This document shows, piece after piece, positions 1-5,046 of a stretch of 9,899 bases of DNA. Location of the stretch: contig DBBA01000379.1 in NCBI GenBank assembly GCA_002291955.1, positions 1 to 9,899 on the forward strand. The letters are read 5' to 3'. The DNA is from Rhodobacteraceae bacterium UBA996 (GTDB lineage Bacteria > Pseudomonadota > Alphaproteobacteria > Rhodobacterales > Rhodobacteraceae). The notes under the pieces are model-generated. The model saw nothing but the letters and a program-made list of their open reading frames with translations. It did no database searches and was not told the DNA's origin. Made by a program: the position numbers and the translations under genes. Each line of letters begins with the position of its first letter. Positions within the stretch are counted from its first letter, which is position 1.

Positions 1-1217
1 CGCTGGTGGACCGCATCACCGGTGTGTTCGTGCCCGTGGTGCTGGGGATCGCCGCGCTGACCGTGGCGGTCTGGCTGGCGGTCGGGCCCGACCCGGCACT
101 GACCCATGCACTGGTGGCGGGTGTTGCCGTCCTGATCATCGCCTGTCCCTGCGCGATGGGGCTGGCCACGCCCATGTCGATCCTGGTCGGCACCGGTCGC
201 GCGGCGGAACTGGGGGTCCTGTTCCGCCGCGGCGACGCCTTGCAGCGGCTGGCGTCCGTCCGGGTGGTGGCCTTCGACAAGACCGGCACCCTGACCGAAG
301 GCCGCCCCGCCCTGACCGATGTGGTGGCAGCACCTGGGCAGGACGCCGATGCAATCCTGCGGCTGGCCGCTGCGGTCGAGGCGCGGTCGGAACACCCGCT
401 GGCCCGCGCCGTTGTGGACGGGGCCACGCAGCCTGGACCCTTGCCCCCCGTGACGGACTTTGCGGCGACGGCCGGTATGGGTGTGGCGGCGACAGTTGAC
501 GGGCGCCGCGTGCTGGTCGGATCGGCCCGCCATCTGGCGGGGCAGGGTGTGGACACCGCCCCGCTTCTGGCCGCGGCCGACCGGATCGCGGGGCTGGCCC
601 GCACGCCCGTTCTGGTCGCCGTGGACGGGCAGGCGGCGCTGGTGCTGGGCATCGCCGACCGCATCCGCCCTGGCGCGGCCGAGGCCATCGCGCGCTTGCA
701 GGCGATGGGCCTGACGGTCGCGATGGTCACCGGGGACGCGGAACCCGTAGCGCAGGCCATCGCCCGCGACCTGGGCATCACCGATGTGCGCGCGGGTGTC
801 CTGCCCGCGGGCAAGCGCGACACCGTGGCGGGACTGGCGTCCGCGGGGCCGGTGGCCTTTGTCGGGGACGGCATCAACGATGCCCCCGCCCTCGCCGCCG
901 CCGATGTCGGCGTGGCGATGGGCACCGGCACCGATGTGGCGATCGAGGCGGGCGAGGTCGTGCTGATGGCGGGCGACGCGCGCGCGGTCGTCACCGCGAT
1001 CACCGCCAGCCGCGCGACCATGCGCAACATCCGCCAGAACCTGGGCTGGGCCTTCGGCTACAACGTGCTCCTGATCCCGGTGGCGGCGGGCGTGCTGTGG
1101 CCGGCCTTCGGTCTGATGCTGTCACCCATGCTGGCCGCGGGCGCGATGGCCCTGTCCAGCGTGCTCGTGGTGACGAACGCCCTGCGGCTGCGGGGCCTGC
1201 GGGGGATGGTGCCATGA
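1..1217 (+). CDS. copA: Copper-exporting P1B-type ATPase, C-terminal part (5' truncated by window edge)
   Basis: Cu(I)-translocating P-type ATPase of the inner membrane, which exports cytoplasmic copper using ATP. The frame is open to the left edge, and the GTG at 6 is not a real start: the sequence begins inside a transmembrane segment. Numbering from that GTG, the ion-binding CPC motif is at 47-49 (ACPCAMGLATP), the phosphorylated Asp is D91 (DKTGTLTEG), the HP motif of the nucleotide domain is at 130-131 (SEHPLARAV), TGD is at 242-244 and the hinge GDGIND is at 287-292. The last two membrane helices carry the Cu(I) ligands expected of CopA: Y352-N353 and M381/S384. The N-terminal metal-binding domain(s) and the first helices lie outside the window. 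Its stop overlaps the start of the CueR-like gene (ATGA, 1214-1217), so the transporter and its sensor are co-transcribed. CopA rather than a Zn/Cd ATPase is supported by CPC, YN and MxxS together and by the adjacent CueR. No frameshift is seen. Confidence 0.95.
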   Translation, partial: LVDRITGVFVPVVLGIAALTVAVWLAVGPDPALTHALVAGVAVLIIACPCAMGLATPMSILVGTGRAAELGVLFRRGDALQRLASVRVVAFDKTGTLTEGRPALTDVVAAPGQDADAILRLAAAVEARSEHPLARAVVDGATQPGPLPPVTDFAATAGMGVAATVDGRRVLVGSARHLAGQGVDTAPLLAAADRIAGLARTPVLVAVDGQAALVLGIADRIRPGAAEAIARLQAMGLTVAMVTGDAEPVAQAIARDLGITDVRAGVLPAGKRDTVAGLASAGPVAFVGDGINDAPALAAADVGVAMGTGTDVAIEAGEVVLMAGDARAVVTAITASRATMRNIRQNLGWAFGYNVLLIPVAAGVLWPAFGLMLSPMLAAGAMALSSVLVVTNALRLRGLRGMVP

Positions 1218-1642
1218 ACATCGGCGAGGTTGCGGCGCGCGCGGGCCTGCCCGCCAAGACGGTCCGCTACTACGAGGATATCGGGCTGGTCCATGCCGAC
1301 CGCCGCGCCAACGGTTATCGCGACTTCGGGGCGCCGCAGCTGCACAAGCTGCGCTTCCTGGCCCGGGCGCGGGGTCTCGGCTTCTCCATCGAGGACTGCC
1401 GCGCGCTCCTGGCCCTGTGGGAGGACAAGCACCGCGCCAGCGCCGAGGTGAAGCGCATCGCCCAGCATCATCTGGCCGAGATCGAGGCGAAGATCGCCGA
1501 ACTGCGCGCCATGCAGGCGGCGCTGGGCCATCTGGTGGACCATTGCGCAGGCGATGCCCGGCCCGACTGCCCGATCCTGGACGACCTGTCGGGTGCCGCG
1601 CCTGCCACGGCGGACCTTCCGGGCGCGGATGCGGCGCGCTAA
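1214..1642 (+). CDS. cueR: CueR-type MerR-family copper-responsive transcriptional regulator
   Basis: 142-aa MerR-family activator that senses Cu(I) (possibly Ag/Au) and normally switches on copA by remodelling a promoter with an overlong spacer. Residues 1-20 form the HTH (MNIGEVAARAGLPAKTVRYY), followed by the wing (around ENGYR-like ANGYR, 32-36) and a long dimerisation helix at about 80-108. The C-terminal metal loop has C111 and C119, eight apart as in E. coli CueR (C112/C120), in the context HCAGDARPDCPIL. S76 matches CueR S77, which marks monovalent-ion sensors; divalent sensors of the family have Cys there. The C-terminal His/Cys tail of E. coli CueR (CCHH) is absent and replaced by an Ala/Asp-rich end. 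The ATG at 1214 overlaps the copA stop and gives a full-length MerR N-terminus; upstream extensions in this frame are only copA read in another frame. The operator it controls should lie upstream of copA, outside the window. Confidence 0.92.
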   Translation: MNIGEVAARAGLPAKTVRYYEDIGLVHADRRANGYRDFGAPQLHKLRFLARARGLGFSIEDCRALLALWEDKHRASAEVKRIAQHHLAEIEAKIAELRAMQAALGHLVDHCAGDARPDCPILDDLSGAAPATADLPGADAAR

Positions 1643-1655
1643 GACCCCGTCACCC

Positions 1656-1664
1656 AGGGGGAGG
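1656..1664 (+). promoter_or_regulatory. Shine-Dalgarno of the lyxose isomerase gene
   Basis: AGGGGGAGG ends 7 nt before the ATG at 1672. It decides that start over upstream in-frame codons that would run back through the cueR coding region. Confidence 0.8.
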
Positions 1665-1671
1665 AACCGCC

Positions 1672-2361
1672 ATGCAGCGCAGCCGCGTCAACGACATCAT
1701 TGAGGACGCCCACGACTTCGTCCGCTCGCACGGGTGGATCCTGCCGCCCTTCGCCGACTGGTCGCCTGACCGCCTGAAGATCGAGGTGGCGGGCGGCGCC
1801 CACCTGATCCGCGACCGCCGCATGGGCTGGGACATCACCGACTACGGCCAGGGCCGGTTCGACACGATGGGCCTGATCCTTTTCACCATCCGCAACGGAT
1901 CGCACGCCAACGTCGCCGCCGGCCGCGGCATGCTCTATGCCGAGAAGATGCTGATCTCGGACGTGGACCAGCTGTCGCCCATGCACCGCCACGACCGCAA
2001 GACCGAGGACATCATCAACAAGGGCGGCGGCACGCTGGTCTTGGAACTGTTCACCGCCACCCCCGATGGCGGCATCGACGAGGGCGCGCCGGTCGAGGTG
2101 CTGTGCGACGGCATCCCCCGCCACCTGCCCCCGGGCGGGCACCTGAAGCTCGCCCCCGGTGAATCCGTCACGCTGGAACCCCACCACTGGCACGCCTTCT
2201 GGGGCGAAGGCGCCCGCGTCCTGATCGGCGAGGTGTCGAACGTCAACGACGACGTCACCGACAACATCTTCCGCGAACCCATCGGCCGGTTCTCGGACAT
2301 CACCGAGGATGTCGCCCCCCTGCGCCTGCTCGTCAGCGACTACGACCGCTGGCTGGCCTGA
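1672..2361 (+). CDS. D-lyxose ketol-isomerase (cupin-fold, Lyx_isomer family)
   Basis: 229-aa protein of the D-lyxose isomerase family (Pfam Lyx_isomer, EC 5.3.1.15), cytoplasmic metal-dependent enzymes that interconvert D-lyxose and D-xylulose and often also D-mannose and D-fructose. The length matches the E. coli sugar isomerase of this family (about 227 aa). The signature is MHRHDRKTEDIINKGGG at 104-120: H105, H107 and E112 are the expected metal ligands, with the fourth His in the PHHWHAF segment (171-174) on the second cupin strand. The start at 1672 is supported by a strong Shine-Dalgarno. It lies 29 nt after the cueR-like gene on the same strand with no terminator between them, so read-through from the copper operon is possible, but no copper-related role is evident. 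Its product D-xylulose is the substrate of the xylulokinase encoded at 7113-8546, and it is convergent with the xylose-type repressor, so I infer it belongs functionally to the pentose locus. Substrate preference (lyxose versus mannose) cannot be read from sequence. Confidence 0.88.
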   Translation: MQRSRVNDIIEDAHDFVRSHGWILPPFADWSPDRLKIEVAGGAHLIRDRRMGWDITDYGQGRFDTMGLILFTIRNGSHANVAAGRGMLYAEKMLISDVDQLSPMHRHDRKTEDIINKGGGTLVLELFTATPDGGIDEGAPVEVLCDGIPRHLPPGGHLKLAPGESVTLEPHHWHAFWGEGARVLIGEVSNVNDDVTDNIFREPIGRFSDITEDVAPLRLLVSDYDRWLA

Positions 2362-2378
2362 GGCGCTACGCCTCGGCC
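2355..2378. terminator. Hairpin covering both convergent stop codons (candidate bidirectional terminator)
   Basis: GGCC, an unpaired T, then GAGGCG, loop CTA, CGCCTC and GGCC form a 10-bp stem with a single-base bulge. The left arm contains the TGA of the lyxose isomerase gene (2359-2361) and the loop is the TAG of the minus-strand ROK gene (2366-2368 read in reverse). Neither side is followed by a T-run, so it is not a canonical intrinsic terminator; Rho-dependent ending or simple 3'-end protection is equally possible. Confidence 0.5.
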
Positions 2379-3637
2379 GTCAGCGCGGTGGCGGTGGCCA
2401 GGTCCAGCGCCAGCGCCGCCGCGCCCTGCGCCCAGACCAGGTCACCCCAGGCGCGGATTTCCACCCGCGGCGGCGGCCGCCCGGTATCGAGGAGGAGGGT
2501 CGCCATCTCGGCCAGCACCTCCTCGGCGTACAGGTAGTCGTAGCGCATCCGCTCCCCGGACAAGAGGATCAGCGACGGGTCGAACAGGTTCGCCACGTTC
2601 GCGAGCCCCACCGCCAGATAGCGCCCCGCGCGGCGGAAGATCGCCCGCGCCGCCGCGTTCCCCGCCTTGGCGTGGTCATACAGGCTTTCCAGAAGCACCG
2701 TCGGTGACGCCACCCCCCGGTTGCCCCAGTTCAGCGCCGTCGTCGCCTCGCGCACCAGGGCATAGTCGGCGACATAGGCCTCCAGACAGCCGCGCCGCCC
2801 GCAGCGGCACAGCGCCCCGTCCAGTTGCACCTTGGTATGGCCGATCTCGGTCCCCAGACCTTGCGCGCCGCGATACAGGCGGTTGTCGATCACCAGCCCC
2901 ATGCCGACGCCGTATTCGATGGTCAGCACCGCGAAATCGGGCAGGTGCCGCCCGGCGCCGAACCACAACTCCGCCAGCGTCACCAGGTTCGCGTCGTTGT
3001 CGAGCGCCACCGGCAGGCCCAGCCGGGCGGCAAGCGCCGCGCGCAGGTCCACGTCGCGGTCAGCCAGGATCGGCGACCAGGGCACATGGCCGGTCGCATG
3101 ATCGACCAGCCCCGGCAGACCCACGCCCACGGCCCGCAGCGCGGGGCTGCCGGGGGGCAGGCCCGCGCGGGCGGCATCCAGGACAAGAGCCGCGGCGGCC
3201 ACCAGCGCGCCGGTGTCCTGCCGCAGCGCGCCCGATGGCAGCGTCGCCTCGGCCAGGCGCTGCCCGGCGAAATCGAGGATGACGGCGGAGTGCACGGTAT
3301 CGGACAGCTTGATCCCCGCGACGGCCCCGGCTTCCGGGCGGACCCCCAGGGCCACGGGCGGACGACCGCGGGCCGGGTCGCCGGGCGCGCGGGGCAGGGG
3401 GTATTCGGCGACAAGACCGTGCGCCGCAAGGTCGGCCACGGCAGAGGTCACCGAGGCCGGACTGACCGACAGGTCCTTGGCCAGGTCGATGCGGCTCGCG
3501 CGGCCCATGGCGCGGATACGGTCGAACACCTGCGCCCGGATGGTGCGGGCAGCAGCTGCACCGGGGGCGCCCAGGGGGCCGCAGCCGGGCGGGGCGCCGG
3601 TGTCGTCGGGCAGCAGGGGGGCGCTGTCATCGGGCAT
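2366..3637 (-). CDS. xylR: ROK-family transcriptional repressor, XylR type
   Basis: 423-aa ROK-family regulator with an N-terminal winged helix (about 32-80, including DLAKDLSVSPASVTSAVADL) and a sugar-kinase-like ROK domain (about 100-410). Visible ROK marks are GVGLPGLVD (171-179), DNDANLVTLAE (213-223), the zinc and sugar segment E264-IGH, and the zinc cluster CRCGRRGCLEAY (C277, C279, C284). The family includes XylR, NagC and Mlc; sugar binding to the ROK domain releases DNA. Divergent placement beside xylFHGBA makes D-xylose (or D-xylulose) the likely inducer and the xyl operon the target. The ATG at 3635-3637 is the most upstream possible start: an in-frame TAA lies nine codons further up. 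No clear Shine-Dalgarno precedes it, so translation may be weak, as suits a repressor. The first 30 residues are a Pro/Gly/Ala-rich tail of no recognised function. The naming rests on family plus context; the effector is not provable from sequence. Confidence 0.88.
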   Translation of the reverse strand: MPDDSAPLLPDDTGAPPGCGPLGAPGAAAARTIRAQVFDRIRAMGRASRIDLAKDLSVSPASVTSAVADLAAHGLVAEYPLPRAPGDPARGRPPVALGVRPEAGAVAGIKLSDTVHSAVILDFAGQRLAEATLPSGALRQDTGALVAAAALVLDAARAGLPPGSPALRAVGVGLPGLVDHATGHVPWSPILADRDVDLRAALAARLGLPVALDNDANLVTLAELWFGAGRHLPDFAVLTIEYGVGMGLVIDNRLYRGAQGLGTEIGHTKVQLDGALCRCGRRGCLEAYVADYALVREATTALNWGNRGVASPTVLLESLYDHAKAGNAAARAIFRRAGRYLAVGLANVANLFDPSLILLSGERMRYDYLYAEEVLAEMATLLLDTGRPPPRVEIRAWGDLVWAQGAAALALDLATATALTAEA

Positions 3638-3664
3638 GGGCCACGCGCAGATCGGGATACGACA

Positions 3665-3685
3665 TTATTTCATGGACCAAGTTAA
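3665..3685 (-). promoter_or_regulatory. Candidate ROK repressor operator in front of xylR
   Basis: On the minus strand this reads TTAACTT, 6 nt, TGAAATAA: an imperfect dyad with a TTA...TAA frame like sites of ROK-family XylR, NagC and Mlc regulators. The same pattern recurs on the plus strand at 3812-3833 in front of xylF. It lies 28-48 nt upstream of the xylR start codon and overlaps a possible -10 (3662-3667), which fits autorepression. The match is by eye; binding is inferred. Confidence 0.5.
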
Positions 3686-3805
3686 TCATTCGGTCACGAC
3701 CGGCCGCAACGACGCTGCAACGCAGCATGGCCCGATGTCGCTGCCGGATCATTCCCCGTCACCCCGCCCTTTTCGCCCGAAACTTACGCAGCCCGCGAAC
3801 ATCGC

Positions 3806-3822
3806 GTCAAATTAATTTTGAC
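3806..3822. repeat. 17-bp inverted repeat GTCAAA-TTAAT-TTTGAC
   Basis: Two perfect 6-nt arms, GTCAAA (3806-3811) and TTTGAC (3817-3822), around TTAAT. The right arm is part of the TTGACA -35 box of the presumed xylF promoter. A protein dimer binding here would cover the -35. It overlaps the operator-like element at 3812-3833 by 11 bp, so the two are alternative readings of one regulatory patch or sites for two different proteins. Confidence 0.6.
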
Positions 3823-3833
3823 AGCTGAAAGAA
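3812..3833 (+). promoter_or_regulatory. Candidate ROK repressor operator in front of xylF
   Basis: TTAATTT (3812-3818), 7 nt, TGAAAGAA (3826-3833). It shares the halves TTAAYTT and TGAAAKAA with the minus-strand element at 3665-3685, with the spacer longer by one. It contains the TTGACA -35 hexamer, so binding would block RNA polymerase. Orientation points towards xylF, mirroring the other copy, which points towards xylR. Confidence 0.5.
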
Positions 3834-3845
3834 ATATGCCATTGT
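3818..3845 (+). promoter_or_regulatory. Candidate sigma-70-type promoter of the xylFHGBA operon
   Basis: TTGACA at 3818-3823 is a perfect -35 consensus. The -10 is uncertain: CATTGT at 3840-3845 (16-nt spacer, 3 of 6 matches) is the best placed. Weak -10 boxes are common in alphaproteobacteria. A start near 3852 would give a leader of roughly 65 nt that includes the hairpin at 3872-3896. Confidence 0.55.
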
Positions 3846-3871
3846 CCAGCACGACTCGGCGCATGCCGGGC

Positions 3872-3896
3872 CATCCGCGGGTGTAGTCCGCGGATG
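3872..3896 (+). repeat. Leader hairpin just upstream of the xylF ribosome-binding site
   Basis: CATCCGCGG (3872-3880), loop GTGTAGT (3881-3887), CCGCGGATG (3888-3896): a perfect 9-bp stem, extendable by two GC pairs with one bulged C. It ends 7 nt before the Shine-Dalgarno and no T-run follows, so it is not an intrinsic terminator. It probably protects the 5' end of the mRNA or, as a DNA dyad, binds a regulator. Confidence 0.65.
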
Positions 3897-3903
3897 CCAA
3901 ACC

Positions 3904-3910
3904 GGGAGGA
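3904..3910 (+). promoter_or_regulatory. Shine-Dalgarno of xylF
   Basis: GGGAGGA, 8 nt before the ATG at 3919. Strong and well spaced, as expected for an abundant periplasmic protein. Confidence 0.8.
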
Positions 3911-3918
3911 CTACCCAG

Positions 3919-4935
3919 ATGAAAAGAACGCTGGCCCTTGCCGCGGTTCTTGCCGCGAGCACCTCGACCTTCGCCTATGCCCAGACCGTGGGCGTGAGCT
4001 GGTCGAACTTCCAGGAAGAGCGCTGGAAGACCGACGAAGCCGCCATGAAGGCCGCCATCGAGGCCGCGGGCGGCACCTATGTCTCGGCCGACGCACAGTC
4101 GTCGTCCGCCAAGCAGCTGTCGGATGTCGAGGCGCTGATCGCCCAGGGCGTCGATGCGCTGATCATCCTCGCGCAGGATGCGTCCGCCATCGGGCCGGCG
4201 GTGCAGGCTGCCGCCGACGAAGGCATCCCGGTCGTCGCCTACGACCGCCTGATCGAGGATCCGCGCGCCTTCTACCTGACCTTCGACAACGTCGAGGTCG
4301 GCCGGATGCAGGCCCGCGCGGTGCTGGAAGCGGCGCCCGAAGGCAACTACGTGATGATCAAGGGCTCGGCCACCGACCCGAACGCGGACTTCCTGCGTGG
4401 CGGCCAGCAGGAGATCCTGCAGGCGGCGATCGACGCGGGCAAGATCACCATCGTCGGCGAAGCCTACACCGACGGCTGGCTTCCGGCCAACGCGCAGCGG
4501 AACATGGAACAGATCCTGACCGCGAACGACAACAACGTGGATGCGGTCGTGGCGTCGAACGACGGTACCGCGGGCGGTGTGGTCGCGGCGCTGTCGGCGC
4601 AGGGCCTCGTGGTGCCGGTGTCGGGTCAGGACGGCGACCATGCCGCGCTGAACCGCGTGGCGCTGGGCACCCAGACCGTCAGCGTCTGGAAGGACGCCCG
4701 CGAACTGGGCAAGGCCGCGGGCGAGATCGCCGTGGCGCTGGCCGGTGGCACCGCGATGGACGCGATCCCGAACCGGGTGGAGTTCACCACCCCTGGCGGC
4801 AACGTCATGAACACCGTGTTCCTGGCGCCGCTGCCGATCACGAAGGACAACCTGTCGGTCGTGGTGGACGCGGGCTGGATCACCCAGGAAGCGCTCTGCC
4901 AGGGCGTGACCGCGGGCCCGGCGCCCTGCAACTGA
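3919..4935 (+). CDS. xylF: D-xylose ABC transporter periplasmic substrate-binding protein
   Basis: 338-aa periplasmic sugar-binding protein (Peripla_BP_4 / type 1 PBP fold) that captures D-xylose and delivers it to XylH. Residues 1-21 are a Sec signal peptide (MKR, hydrophobic core, AYA|Q cleavage). The mature part starts with VGVSWSNFQEERWKTD, the typical XylF opening. Likely ligand-contacting segments are Y108-DRL, the ATDPNADF stretch (151-158), SNDGTAGG (213-220, N214/D215), GQDGD (236-240) and K258. Two C-terminal cysteines, C327 and C337, could form a disulfide after export. This is the first gene of the operon, with a strong Shine-Dalgarno and a leader hairpin, and is followed by a hairpin-containing spacer before xylH. 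Together these suggest higher expression than the membrane and ATPase subunits. Xylose specificity rests on overall similarity to XylF plus the operon with xylA and xylB. Confidence 0.93.
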   Translation: MKRTLALAAVLAASTSTFAYAQTVGVSWSNFQEERWKTDEAAMKAAIEAAGGTYVSADAQSSSAKQLSDVEALIAQGVDALIILAQDASAIGPAVQAAADEGIPVVAYDRLIEDPRAFYLTFDNVEVGRMQARAVLEAAPEGNYVMIKGSATDPNADFLRGGQQEILQAAIDAGKITIVGEAYTDGWLPANAQRNMEQILTANDNNVDAVVASNDGTAGGVVAALSAQGLVVPVSGQDGDHAALNRVALGTQTVSVWKDARELGKAAGEIAVALAGGTAMDAIPNRVEFTTPGGNVMNTVFLAPLPITKDNLSVVVDAGWITQEALCQGVTAGPAPCN

Positions 4936-4947
4936 CCTGACCATCCG

Positions 4948-4976
4948 CCCCGGGCCGCCGCACGCGCGGCCCGGGG
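4948..4976 (+). repeat. GC-rich hairpin 1 in the xylF-xylH spacer
   Basis: CCCCGGGCCGC (4948-4958), a 7-nt loop (CGCACGC), then GCGGCCCGGGG (4966-4976): an 11-bp perfect GC stem starting 13 nt after the xylF stop. No T-run follows. Such hairpins behind the binding-protein gene of ABC-transporter operons commonly protect the upstream mRNA segment from 3' exonucleases or partly attenuate transcription; which applies here is inference. Confidence 0.7.
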
Positions 4977-4981
4977 ACCAA

Positions 4982-5000
4982 CCGGCGCACGCGACGCCGG
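4982..5000 (+). repeat. Hairpin 2 in the xylF-xylH spacer
   Basis: CCGGCG (4982-4987), a 7-nt loop (CACGCGA), CGCCGG (4995-5000). A weaker stem 5 nt after hairpin 1. The loops of both hairpins contain CACGC. Confidence 0.5.
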
Positions 5001-5029
5001 ACCGATGCCACCATCCAGGGCCAATAATC

Positions 5030-5038
5030 AGGGGGAGG
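5030..5038 (+). promoter_or_regulatory. Shine-Dalgarno of xylH
   Basis: AGGGGGAGG, 8 nt before the ATG at 5047. It decides for that start over the in-frame ATG at 5005, which has no Shine-Dalgarno and sits next to hairpin 2. Confidence 0.75.
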
Positions 5039-5046
5039 GTCGGCCG

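Larger units (their letters stand above)
3638..3918. other. Divergent control region between xylR and xylF
   Basis: 281 bp without a gene. It holds two AT-rich islands (about 3661-3690 and 3801-3845) in an otherwise GC-rich window, and both coincide with operator-like elements described separately. Between them (3691-3800) I see only small dyads: CGGTC-AC-GACCG at 3691-3702 and GCTGC-AAC-GCAGC at 3714-3726, neither of recognised function. A promoter towards xylR should lie in the left island: TAATGT on the minus strand (3662-3667) is a possible -10, but no good -35 sits 16-18 nt upstream of it. No convincing CRP/FNR-type palindrome was found. The right end is the xylF leader with a hairpin and a Shine-Dalgarno. 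Confidence 0.75.

Noticed and set aside
2825..3685. Plus-strand open frame (286 codons) opposite the ROK repressor
   Set aside because: Antisense to a gene with a full set of ROK and winged-helix motifs; the translation is repetitive Gln/Arg/Gly-rich.
3691..3726. Small dyads CGGTC-AC-GACCG and GCTGC-AAC-GCAGC as extra regulator sites
   Set aside because: Five-base GC arms are expected by chance in DNA of this composition, and neither repeats elsewhere in the region.
4948..4976. Full intrinsic terminator after xylF
   Set aside because: The stem is strong but no T-run follows, and the next gene of the same operon starts about 70 nt later.
5005..5046. Earlier in-frame ATG for xylH at 5005
   Set aside because: No Shine-Dalgarno in front of it; the ATG at 5047 has a strong one, and the extra residues are encoded by the hairpin-containing spacer.
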